Source of the DNA: Bacteroidales bacterium UBA3764
GTDB taxonomy: Bacteria; Bacteroidota; Bacteroidia; Bacteroidales; UBA932
Reading direction: 5' to 3'
DNA length: 7,962 nucleotides
NCBI GenBank assembly: GCA_002371115.1
Contig: DFFY01000085.1
Coordinates: forward strand, 6,197 to 14,158
Position numbers and translations under genes: made by a program. How positions within the stretch are numbered: position 1 is the first letter of the stretch; the number at the start of each line of letters is the position of its first letter. Shown here piece after piece: positions 1-6,108 of the stretch. Under the pieces are notes generated by a model that was given only the letters and a program-made list of their open reading frames with translations, was not told the origin of the DNA and ran no database searches.

Positions 1-533
1 GAGGGCATGCGCCAGAAGCGGAGGGTGGCGCCGGGCATCCCATCGACCGTCCCGGGCATGACATCGGCCATCTCTATATACGAGCCGATGGCGGGCATTG
101 GGCAGCCCATCTGCTCTGCAACCACGCCGGTGGCCTTTTCGCCGGTGGTGATGAGGTTGTGGCAGCCGGGAATCTGCCGCAGCAAAGAACGTACGTCGGT
201 AGGGGTGACCACTTCCAGAAAGGCGTCGGAAGCGTTGTCCTTGAGGCGGCGCACCTCGCAGGCGGTATCGTAGAAAGCCAGCCCTTCGTCCAAGCAAAAC
301 TGCCGGATGGCAGCCTCGTCGAAGCGCTTCAGGGACGGAATGCAGAAATGGTCCTTATCGGCAAAATGAATCAGCCCCATGATTCGCCAGAAGTCATTGA
401 TCCAGTTGGGGTAGTAAAAGGGCATGGACCACCGGTGCGGCTGCGGCGGAAAACTGCCCAGAAACAGCATCCGGGCCCCTTCCGGCAGAAAGGGCTCAAA
501 AGGATGCTTCTCGATGTGCGTTTGGACCGTCAT
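1..533 (-). CDS. Uracil-DNA glycosylase superfamily protein, 3'-truncated by the window edge
   Basis: An open frame of 177 codons reads leftward from the ATG at 533-531 without a stop to the window edge, so the C-terminus is missing. Near the N-terminus (residues 23-30) it has LFLGSFPP, followed by RWSMPFYYP (34-42) and NDFWRIMG (46-53). This G-S/T-x-P ... YY ... N-x-FW pattern is that of the uracil/hypoxanthine-DNA glycosylase superfamily, closest in form to the Mug/HDG-like branches. TTGEKA lies in the middle, and the frame leaves the window at LRFWRMPS, where the family's second active-site motif begins. The likely role is excision of deaminated or mismatched bases in DNA repair; the exact substrate cannot be told. 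The ATG is preceded by an A/G-rich stretch (GAGGAAAAGAAAACC) and a TACCTTTG promoter element 14 nt away. The gene is divergent from the glycan operon and probably unrelated to it in function. Confidence 0.82.
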   Translation of the reverse strand, partial: MTVQTHIEKHPFEPFLPEGARMLFLGSFPPQPHRWSMPFYYPNWINDFWRIMGLIHFADKDHFCIPSLKRFDEAAIRQFCLDEGLAFYDTACEVRRLKDNASDAFLEVVTPTDVRSLLRQIPGCHNLITTGEKATGVVAEQMGCPMPAIGSYIEMADVMPGTVDGMPGATLRFWRMP

Positions 534-547
534 GGTTTTCTTTTCCT

Positions 548-555
548 CAAAGGTA
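548..555 (-). promoter_or_regulatory. Putative Bacteroidota -7 promoter element for the DNA glycosylase gene
   Basis: On the minus strand the octamer TACCTTTG matches the Bacteroidota consensus TAnnTTTG and ends 14 nt before the ATG at 533, giving a very short leader. No convincing TTTG -33 element is seen at the usual ~20-nt spacing, so the call rests on the -7 element and its position. The same octamer appears before the dehydratase gene at 6380-6387. Confidence 0.5.
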
Positions 556-577
556 CGAAGAATTCCGCATATTCGTA
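554..577. repeat. Short inverted repeat next to the minus-strand promoter
   Basis: TACGAA (554-559) and TTCGTA (572-577) are perfect inverted copies separated by 12 bp. The left arm overlaps the last two bases of the minus-strand -7 element. The site could be an operator for the glycosylase gene. A 6-bp arm pair in an AT-rich stretch can also arise by chance. Confidence 0.3.
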
Positions 578-591
578 GAATTAATATCGAT

Positions 592-617
592 GACTGCTTC
601 TACCGGTATGCGCAGTC
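592..617. promoter_or_regulatory. 26-bp symmetric dyad, candidate operator in the divergent intergenic region
   Basis: GACTGC (592-597) and GCAGTC (612-617) are perfect inverted arms. Exactly centred between them is the 8-bp palindrome TACCGGTA (601-608), with 3-bp spacers on each side, so 20 of 26 bases are symmetric about one axis at 604/605. The inner palindrome has no loop, which suits a DNA-binding dimer better than an RNA hairpin. It lies about 38 bp upstream of the plus-strand -33 element and about 37 bp upstream of the minus-strand -7 element, so a bound protein could affect either promoter. The binding protein is unknown. Confidence 0.45.
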
Positions 618-654
618 GTTGGAACCGCGAATGACTTCCCGGAGCGGGGGAAGA

Positions 655-684
655 TTGTTTTATCGGCAAAAAATAGTAAATTTG
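655..684 (+). promoter_or_regulatory. Putative Bacteroidota promoter of the glycan operon
   Basis: TTG at 655-657 is followed after 19 bp by TAAATTTG at 677-684. This matches the Bacteroidota housekeeping-sigma pattern (TTTG, 19-21 bp, TAnnTTTG) with one base off at the first position of the -33 box. Transcription would start at about 688-690, leaving a leader of roughly 135 nt before the ATG at 825. It is the only convincing plus-strand promoter upstream of the operon. Confidence 0.62.
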
Positions 685-686
685 TA

Positions 687-807
687 ACGGCGTTTGGCGG
701 TTGCCGGGCGCCGTCGCCGGCCGGACTCTACTGGATAGTGAGAAAGGTGTGAGGCAAGCACGTCTCTTCGCGGCGGACTGGAACCCTCGTAACTATAGGT
801 CGCGGGG
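687..807 (+). promoter_or_regulatory. Structured 5' leader with consecutive hairpins
   Basis: Reading the leader as RNA gives four successive stem-loops. H1 (687-714) is an uninterrupted 12-bp stem with three central G-U pairs and a GGUU loop; it begins within a base or two of the predicted transcription start. H2 (726-742) has six pairs with one bulged U and a GGAU loop. H3 (745-765) has seven pairs, two of them G-U, around a 7-nt AGGCAAG loop. H4 (784-807) pairs CCCUCG with CGCGGGG (one bulge) around an 11-nt loop and is followed by AUUUUAG, a weak terminator-like tail. No known riboswitch class is recognised. It could be an attenuator, an antitermination target or an mRNA-stabilising leader. 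The pairing was worked out by hand, so the energies are unknown. Confidence 0.45.
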
Positions 808-824
808 ATTTTAGACATATACCT

Positions 825-1931
825 ATGCAGACCCTTTGGATTATATCGGAGCTGTTTCCGCCCGAGGAAACATCGACCTCATACATCATGGGTGAGGTGG
901 CCAATGCCGCCGCCCGGGAGTATGCGGTGCATGTGATTGGCGGTCCGGAAATCTACGACCGGCGGAAGTCCATCGACAGGGAACATCCGTTCCCGCTGGA
1001 CCCGTCCGTCCGGGTAATCCGTGCGAAAGGCTCCAGGGTGGATAAAAATACCCTCATGGGCAAGGTCCGTTCTTTCCTGTCCATAAGCCTGCGCCTCTAT
1101 AAACTGGCCCGGCGGAACATTCAGGCAGGCGACAAGGTGCTGCTGGTGACGAATCCGGCGCCGCTGGTGCTCCTGATGGCACGGCTCAGACGCCGGCGTC
1201 CGTTCCGCCTTACCATCCTGGTGCATGACCTGTTCCCCGAGAACACGGTGCCGGCCGGCCTCCGCATGCCCGCCTATGGGCTGGTAAAACGCCTCTTTGA
1301 CCAGGCCTATTCCCGGGCGGACAAACTGCTGGCGCTGGGCAGGGACATGGCCGACGTGCTCAAACAGAAGACCGCCGGCGCGGTGCCCATCGACATTGTG
1401 GAAAACTGGGCCGATGTCAACGCGATTCACCCGCAGCCGTTCCCCGAAGGGAAGGTGAAACTGTCATTCGCCGGCAATATCGGCCGCGTGCAAGGCCTGG
1501 ACAAGGTGATAGACCGCCTGCCTGAGGGCGTGGAACTGCACTTCTACGGCACCGGCGCATCGGAGGACCGCCTCAAGAAAAAAGGGGCCCGGAACGTGTA
1601 TTTTCACGGTCCCTTCTACCTCGCACAACAGGAAGCGGTGTTGGGCGCGGCCCATGCCTCCATCGTCTCCCTCTCCGACGGCATGTATGGCCTTGGCGTG
1701 CCCTCCAAGGCCTATTCCATCATGGCCGCAGGCCGTCCCATCCTGTATCTGGGCCCTGAAAATGGCGAAGTCGGCCGGCTGGTCAAGGAGTACGGTATCG
1801 GCTATATGGGCTGGCCCGCCCAATGGGACATGGAGGAAATGAAGGCCATGGGAGCCCGGGCGCGGGCCGTGGCAGAAACGGTGTATGCCAAAGAGCGCAT
1901 GCTCAGCAAGTTAATCAAGGCACTGGCATGA
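825..1931 (+). CDS. Glycosyltransferase family 4 (WbuB-like)
   Basis: This 368-residue protein is a GT-B fold, GT4-type glycosyltransferase that probably adds a sugar to a lipid-linked glycan on the cytoplasmic face of the membrane. The N-terminal strand and loop (TLWIISELFPPEETS) is the usual start of this group. VTNPAPLVLL and HDLFPEN (134-140) belong to the acceptor domain. The C-terminal donor domain opens with ENWAD and FAGNIGRVQGLD (215-226), then FYGTG, and carries PSKAYSIMAAGRP (293-305) followed by GEVGRLV, the conserved donor-nucleotide region of WbuB-like enzymes. Donor and acceptor cannot be read from the sequence; WbuB of E. coli transfers FucNAc, which would fit the neighbouring 6-deoxy-HexNAc genes. 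The start is chosen because the first residues form strand beta-1. No Shine-Dalgarno sequence is visible, and the start codon lies inside a possible hairpin (795-826). Its stop overlaps the next start as ATGA. Confidence 0.87.
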   Translation: MQTLWIISELFPPEETSTSYIMGEVANAAAREYAVHVIGGPEIYDRRKSIDREHPFPLDPSVRVIRAKGSRVDKNTLMGKVRSFLSISLRLYKLARRNIQAGDKVLLVTNPAPLVLLMARLRRRRPFRLTILVHDLFPENTVPAGLRMPAYGLVKRLFDQAYSRADKLLALGRDMADVLKQKTAGAVPIDIVENWADVNAIHPQPFPEGKVKLSFAGNIGRVQGLDKVIDRLPEGVELHFYGTGASEDRLKKKGARNVYFHGPFYLAQQEAVLGAAHASIVSLSDGMYGLGVPSKAYSIMAAGRPILYLGPENGEVGRLVKEYGIGYMGWPAQWDMEEMKAMGARARAVAETVYAKERMLSKLIKALA

Positions 1932-2833
1932 AAAAGTTACTGTTTACGGGAGCCCATGGCTTTTTAGGAAACAACATTCTCCCTTTGCTGGAGCAGGCCT
2001 ATGAGGTGGACACCCTGGGCCTGTCGCAGGAGGACGATTACCCGGTAAACCTGGCACAGGAAGTGCCGGTCCTGCCAACGTCGTATGATATGGTGCTGCA
2101 TGCGGCCGGCGAAGTGTATCCGGACCCCCGGACGGACGCGGAAAAGCAGCGCTTTTACGAAGTGAATTATCAAGGGACCGTCAACCTATGCAAGGCACTG
2201 GAACGGGGAGGAGGCACCCAAGCGCTGGTTTTCATCAGCACGGTGGCGGTATATGGCTGTGACGATGGGAAACTGATTGCGGAAGACCATCCGCTGGAAG
2301 GAAAAACACCGTACGGTGAGAGCAAAATCATGGCGGAGAAGTATTTGACACAGTGGTGTTTGCAGCATGGCGTGGTCCTGGGCATCCTTCGCCCTTCCCT
2401 GATTGTAGGGCAGCACGCACGGGGCTCGCTCGGGGCCATGGTGCGCGGCGTCCGGAAAGGATTCTACGTGAATATCGGCGGGGGAAACGCCCGGAAAAGC
2501 ATGCTGATGGCCGCGGATATCGTGCGCTTGCTGCCGGCCCTGGCCCAAAAGGGAGGCGTGTATAACGTGTGCGACTCCTGTCATCCCAGCTTTGCCCAGC
2601 TATCGGCCTCCGTTGCCCGGCAGCTGGGAAAACGCAGGCCCCTCAGCATCCCTTACTGGATGGCCTGGTGCCTGGCCAGGCTGGGTGATATGGCAGGCCG
2701 TCGCGCGCCCATCAACAGTTATCGGCTCATGAAAATGACGCACAGCCTGACCTTCAGCAATGAAAAAGCCCGTCGGGAACTGGGGTGGGAACCGCTGGAT
2801 GTATTGACGAATTATCAGTTGCAGGATGAATAA
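1928..2833 (+). CDS. NAD(P)-dependent SDR, probable UDP-4-keto-6-deoxy-HexNAc reductase/epimerase
   Basis: This is a 301-residue extended short-chain dehydrogenase. It has the Rossmann motif TGAHGFLG (Gly8, Gly11, Gly14), the DMVLHAAG strand, ISTVAVYG with Ser104/Thr105, and the catalytic pair Tyr129-x3-Lys133 (YGESK), followed by LRPSLIVG and, near the end, ELGWEP. Size and motifs match the WbpV/WreQ-like group that reduces UDP-4-keto-6-deoxy-GlcNAc to UDP-QuiNAc or UDP-FucNAc, but a UDP-HexNAc 4-epimerase cannot be excluded by eye. The frame is open back to an ATG at 1823, but the start at 1928 is preferred: it forms an ATGA overlap with the glycosyltransferase stop and puts MKKLLFTGAHG at the N-terminus. 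The 3' end overlaps the next gene by 8 nt. The 4,6-dehydratase at 6392 could provide its substrate. Confidence 0.8.
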   Translation: MKKLLFTGAHGFLGNNILPLLEQAYEVDTLGLSQEDDYPVNLAQEVPVLPTSYDMVLHAAGEVYPDPRTDAEKQRFYEVNYQGTVNLCKALERGGGTQALVFISTVAVYGCDDGKLIAEDHPLEGKTPYGESKIMAEKYLTQWCLQHGVVLGILRPSLIVGQHARGSLGAMVRGVRKGFYVNIGGGNARKSMLMAADIVRLLPALAQKGGVYNVCDSCHPSFAQLSASVARQLGKRRPLSIPYWMAWCLARLGDMAGRRAPINSYRLMKMTHSLTFSNEKARRELGWEPLDVLTNYQLQDE

Positions 2834-3896
2834 ACTTTTCCTTGAATTGGTGCGTGTAAATATCTGTCAATCAAAAAAGGAGTTAAATGCTTCCTCTATT
2901 GATTGGACGGCCCTGAAGGCGCTTGCGGAGCGGCAGGGGCTGCTGGCCGTGGCGCTGGACGGCGTAGAAAAATGCCCGGACCTGCTGGCCGCGATGCCTG
3001 CACCCGTGAAGATGGCCTGGATTGGGACGGTACTGCAAGGGGAGCGGATAGGCGAGGGGCAGGAGGCATCGGCCCGGAAAATGGCCCGGTTCTTTCATGA
3101 GAACGGCCTGCGGACGTATGTGCTCAAAGGCAAGGTTGTGGCGGAATGCTATCCCAATCCCAAGCACCGCGTGAGCGAGGACATGGACTGTTACCTCTTG
3201 CCGGAGCAGGGGAGCGGGGACGTTTGGGAACAGGGAAACAGCCTCATGGAAAAGGCCGGCGCCAAAGTGATTCGGGACTATTACAAGAACAGCACCTTCC
3301 TTATGCCCGGACTCATGGTGGAGAACCACCATTATTTTGTCCCGTTCCGTGGAAATACCAAGCTGAAAGCGCTGGAGCGCTATTTGGAGTCCACCATGCG
3401 GGCCGACACCGGCGCCGACCTTTTTGAGGGGACCTGGCTGTATCGGCCCCCCGTAACAACTACCGCGCTGTTCTTGGTTGAACATGCCTATTCGCATTTC
3501 CTGCACGAGGGGCTCACCTGGAGGATGGCCCTGGACTGGATGCTCTTCAGCCGGAAGCATGCCGGCGACATTGACTGGAAGGAACTGGATGCCCGGATAG
3601 ACGAATTTGGATTCCGTCGTTTTTACGATGCGTTCCTCCGTCTGGGCCATTATCTGCTGGGAGACATCGCGGAGGAGGCACTCACGGCGGCCGACAGGCG
3701 GATGCTTGCCGACATTTGGAATCCGCTGGACCTGCACGGAGACGCCAAGGGGCTGAAGAAAAGACTCATGCTGGTTGGCAAGACCTGGCGCGCCCGCTGG
3801 AAATATCGGGATGTAACGGACATGACCTGGCTCCGCGCACTGTGGATTCAGGTGACCGGCGTCCTGTTTGACAAAGAACCCAAGGTGGAGGCATGA
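2826..3896 (+). CDS. PF14907-type putative nucleotidyltransferase-fold protein
   Basis: This 356-residue soluble protein resembles the uncharacterised nucleotidyltransferase family found in many Bacteroidota glycan loci. The N-terminal helix (DWTALKALAERQGLLAVALDG) is typical. The core is VLKGKVVAECYPNP (99-112), then HRVSEDMD (114-121), with Asp119 and Asp121 as the likely metal-binding pair of a polymerase-beta-like nucleotidyltransferase. VENHHYF (165-171) could supply the third acidic residue, Glu166. Further on, EHAYSHFLHEGLTWRMALDW is the conserved helical segment of the family. The reaction is unknown: it might transfer a nucleotide or phospho group to a glycan precursor, or be a regulator. 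It overlaps its neighbours by 8 nt and 4 nt, so it is probably made together with the reductase and the membrane transferase. The first ~60 bases are more AT-rich than the rest, as often seen at translation starts. Confidence 0.78.
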   Translation: MNKLFLELVRVNICQSKKELNASSIDWTALKALAERQGLLAVALDGVEKCPDLLAAMPAPVKMAWIGTVLQGERIGEGQEASARKMARFFHENGLRTYVLKGKVVAECYPNPKHRVSEDMDCYLLPEQGSGDVWEQGNSLMEKAGAKVIRDYYKNSTFLMPGLMVENHHYFVPFRGNTKLKALERYLESTMRADTGADLFEGTWLYRPPVTTTALFLVEHAYSHFLHEGLTWRMALDWMLFSRKHAGDIDWKELDARIDEFGFRRFYDAFLRLGHYLLGDIAEEALTAADRRMLADIWNPLDLHGDAKGLKKRLMLVGKTWRARWKYRDVTDMTWLRALWIQVTGVLFDKEPKVEA

Positions 3897-4945
3897 GCGC
3901 TGTTGTCACATATGGCATGCTTGCTGCGGCCCTTCTGGGGGCCGAATTGCTGTATTTCAAGCTGGCGGAGCATTACAACATCGTCAGCCGGCCTACGGAA
4001 CGGGGCTCGCATACCGGCAATGTGATTCGTGGCGGGGGCGTCATATTCACCTTCTCCATCTGTTTGTGGATACTGGAGCAAGGGCTGACGGGGCAGGGAG
4101 GACTGGTACGGGAGTATTTGCCGTTCTTTGCAGGATTGCTGCTTATTGCCGGCATCAGTTTTTGGGACGATGTCCGCTCGCTTCCGGACGGTGTGAGGCT
4201 GCTGGTGCAGTTTGTGGCCATGGCCCTTATGCTCGGGAGTTTGCGCGGGCCGTGGTTGGCGGATCTGGCGTGGTACTGGCAAATGCCTCTTGTCCTGCTG
4301 GCCCTGGTGGTATTAGTGGGCGCCGCCAACGTCGTGAATTTCATGGACGGCATCAACGGCATCACCGCAGGATATGCCCTGGCGGTGCTGCTGCCGCTCG
4401 GCCTGCTTAATGCGGCGGAGCCATTTGTGGAGCCGTCGTTCCTGCTGTTTACGCTCATCAGCGTGCTGGTGTTCAGCTGTTTCAATTTCCGGCCGAAGGG
4501 GAAGGCGAAGTGCTTTGCCGGGGATGTTGGCAGTATCGGCCTGGCTTTTATCCTGCTGTTTGCCATTGCACGGCTCATCATCAAGACCGGCGACGTGACC
4601 TGGCTGGCGCTCCTGCTGGTTTACGGCGTGGACGGCTGCTGCACCATCGTGCACCGGATGCTGCTGCATGAAAACCTGGGGCAGGTGCACCGGAAGCATG
4701 CCTATCAGCTGCTGGCCAATGAACTGGGGCTGTCGCACGTGACCGTGTCGCTGCTGTATGCGGCCCTGCAGCTGGCTATCTCATTGATAATGATTTATTT
4801 TGTCCCCGTACAGTGGCACTGGCCCTACCTCGTAGCCGTTTTGCTGCTCCTTGGAGCCGCCTACCTGCTGTTCATGAAAAAGTACTACCACCTGCACGAG
4901 GAATATTTGGAATCTGTAAAAGAACATCATACATGTCAAAAGTAG
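3893..4945 (+). CDS. Polyprenyl-phosphate HexNAc-1-phosphate transferase (WecA/WbpL/MraY family)
   Basis: This 350-residue multi-pass membrane protein starts undecaprenyl-linked glycan synthesis by transferring a sugar-1-phosphate from a UDP-sugar to undecaprenyl phosphate, releasing UMP. The signature motifs are in order: an early RPTERGSHTGNVIRGGG segment, the Mg-binding Asp92-Asp93 (FWDDVRS), NVVNFMDGINGI (146-157), CFAGDVGSIG (207-216, Asp211), VDGCCTIVHRM and HRKHAYQ (266-272). NFMDG and HRxHxYQ are characteristic of the WbpL-like bacterial branch rather than MraY. Hydrophobic segments run through most of the protein. With a 4,6-dehydratase and an SDR reductase nearby, the transferred sugar may be QuiNAc or FucNAc, as in Pseudomonas WbpL or Rhizobium WreU systems, but GlcNAc is also possible. 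The start overlaps the previous stop as ATGA. Confidence 0.92.
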   Translation: MSAVVTYGMLAAALLGAELLYFKLAEHYNIVSRPTERGSHTGNVIRGGGVIFTFSICLWILEQGLTGQGGLVREYLPFFAGLLLIAGISFWDDVRSLPDGVRLLVQFVAMALMLGSLRGPWLADLAWYWQMPLVLLALVVLVGAANVVNFMDGINGITAGYALAVLLPLGLLNAAEPFVEPSFLLFTLISVLVFSCFNFRPKGKAKCFAGDVGSIGLAFILLFAIARLIIKTGDVTWLALLLVYGVDGCCTIVHRMLLHENLGQVHRKHAYQLLANELGLSHVTVSLLYAALQLAISLIMIYFVPVQWHWPYLVAVLLLLGAAYLLFMKKYYHLHEEYLESVKEHHTCQK

Positions 4946-5034
4946 CATTAATAAGGGAATCGACCTTACATGTGGAATTTGACATCGGCTCGCCGGATAC
5001 GTATTATGAAGCAGTAGAAAAATATGGAAAATAA
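4933..5034 (+). CDS. 33-residue ORF bridging two operon genes, unknown
   Basis: An ATG at 4933 opens a 33-codon frame ending in TAA at 5034. It overlaps the 3' end of the membrane transferase gene by 13 nt and the 5' end of the epimerase gene by 11 nt, so it spans the entire 78-bp gap. The predicted peptide begins MSKVALIRESTLHVEFDIG and ends DTYYEAVEKYGK; it is soluble and mildly acidic, with no membrane segment. Codons such as TTA, ATA, AGG and GCA are less GC-rich than those of its neighbours. It may be a real small protein, a coupling ORF that delivers ribosomes to the epimerase start, or a remnant of a lost gene. I do not recognise a family. Existence as a frame is certain; expression is not. 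Confidence 0.4.
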   Translation: MSKVALIRESTLHVEFDIGSPDTYYEAVEKYGK

Positions 5035-6070
5035 GACGATTTTAGTAACCGGCAGCGCCGGTTTCATTGGCTCCAACCTGGTATTGCGGCTGTTCAAGGA
5101 AATGAAAGGCGGCACCATCGTGGGCCTGGACAACCTGAACCATTATTACGACCCTTCGCTGAAGGAGTACCGTCTCTCCGTCATTAAAAAAGCTGCGGCA
5201 TCATTGCCGGCTCACTACACTTTCGTCCGCGGCTCCATCGCAGACAAAGCATTGGTGGACAAGCTTTTTTCCGATTACAAGTTTGACCTGGTGGTGAACC
5301 TGGCCGCGCAGGCGGGCGTGCGGTACTCCATCGAGAATCCGGACGTGTATATTGAGAGCAATATCATTGGCTTTTACAACATCCTGGAGGCTTGCCGGCA
5401 CAATCCGGTAGAGCATTTGGTATATGCCTCATCGTCAAGTGTTTACGGCGGTAATAAAAAGGTTCCCTTTAGCACGGATGACCGGGTGGACAACCCAGTT
5501 TCCCTGTACGCGGCCACCAAGAAGAGCAACGAGCTCATGGCGCACTGTTACTCCAAACTGTATGACATCCCGTCCACCGGCCTGCGCTTCTTTACGGTTT
5601 ACGGTCCTGCCGGACGGCCGGACATGGCATACTTCGGCTTCACCAACAAACTGCTGAAAGGGGAGACCATCCAGATTTACAACTACGGCAATTGCCGCCG
5701 GGATTTCACGTATGTGGATGACATCGTGGAAGGCATCGTGCGGGTGATGCAAGGCGCCCCGAAGCGCCGGAAAGGGGAGGACGGCCTGCCCGTTCCGCCC
5801 TATGCCGTGTACAATATCGGCGGCGGTCAGCCGGAAAACCTGCTGGATTTTGTGAACATCCTGCAGGAGGAGCTGCTCCGTGCCGGCGTCCTGCCCGCAG
5901 ACTATGACTTTGATGCGCACAAAATGCTGGTACCCATGCAGCCCGGCGACGTCCCTACCACCTATGCCGATGCATCGGCCCTGGAGCGGGACTTCGGTTT
6001 CACGCCGCGCATTACCCTGCGCGAAGGCCTCCGCAAATTTGCGCAGTGGTATAAAGAATACTACGGATGA
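5024..6070 (+). CDS. UDP-glucuronate 4-epimerase (CapI/GAE-like SDR)
   Basis: This 348-residue extended SDR interconverts UDP-glucuronate and UDP-galacturonate through an NAD-bound 4-keto intermediate. It has TGSAGFIG (Gly10, Gly13, Gly16), DNLNHYYDP (a hallmark of UDP-GlcA epimerases), NLAAQAGVRYSIENP, YASSSSVYGGN (134-144), the catalytic Tyr162-x3-Lys166 (YAATK), RFFTVYGPAGRPDMA and RRDFTYVDDIV. AAQAGVRYS and GRPDMA separate it from GalE and RmlB. The length is normal for the family. UDP-GalA made here would be a building block for the glycan. The UDP-glucose 6-dehydrogenase that makes UDP-GlcA is not in the window. The start has no clear Shine-Dalgarno sequence and lies inside the last codons of the 33-residue ORF, suggesting translational coupling. 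Confidence 0.92.
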   Translation: MENKTILVTGSAGFIGSNLVLRLFKEMKGGTIVGLDNLNHYYDPSLKEYRLSVIKKAAASLPAHYTFVRGSIADKALVDKLFSDYKFDLVVNLAAQAGVRYSIENPDVYIESNIIGFYNILEACRHNPVEHLVYASSSSVYGGNKKVPFSTDDRVDNPVSLYAATKKSNELMAHCYSKLYDIPSTGLRFFTVYGPAGRPDMAYFGFTNKLLKGETIQIYNYGNCRRDFTYVDDIVEGIVRVMQGAPKRRKGEDGLPVPPYAVYNIGGGQPENLLDFVNILQEELLRAGVLPADYDFDAHKMLVPMQPGDVPTTYADASALERDFGFTPRITLREGLRKFAQWYKEYYG

Positions 6071-6108
6071 CGCGGCTGGTAGGAATACGACTCTAAAGTA
6101 ATCAGGCA

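Noticed and set aside
7..687. Three overlapping plus-strand frames (7-273, 159-578, 424-687)
   Set aside because: They mostly overlie the minus-strand glycosylase frame, which carries real superfamily motifs. The last runs into the intergenic region with a low-complexity, Arg-rich translation.
534..824. Invertible capsule promoter of the Bacteroides Mpi type
   Set aside because: The inverted repeats found (554-577, 592-617) do not flank the promoter at 655-684, and no recombinase gene is present.
685..824. tRNA or known riboswitch in the leader
   Set aside because: No cloverleaf with a T-loop GTTC pattern and no recognised aptamer core; the hairpins are reported only as an unassigned structure.
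1823..1927. 35-codon N-terminal extension of the SDR gene
   Set aside because: The extension overlaps the glycosyltransferase gene and reads as non-homologous sequence; the ATG at 1928 gives the canonical SDR start and an ATGA overlap.
2883..3737. 284-codon open frame on the minus strand
   Set aside because: It lies wholly antisense to the PF14907 gene, has a composition typical of a GC-rich shadow frame, and shows no recognisable motif.
4813..4932. Longer version of the small ORF starting inside the membrane transferase gene
   Set aside because: The first 40 codons are a shadow of the transferase C-terminus; if anything is made it more likely starts at 4933.
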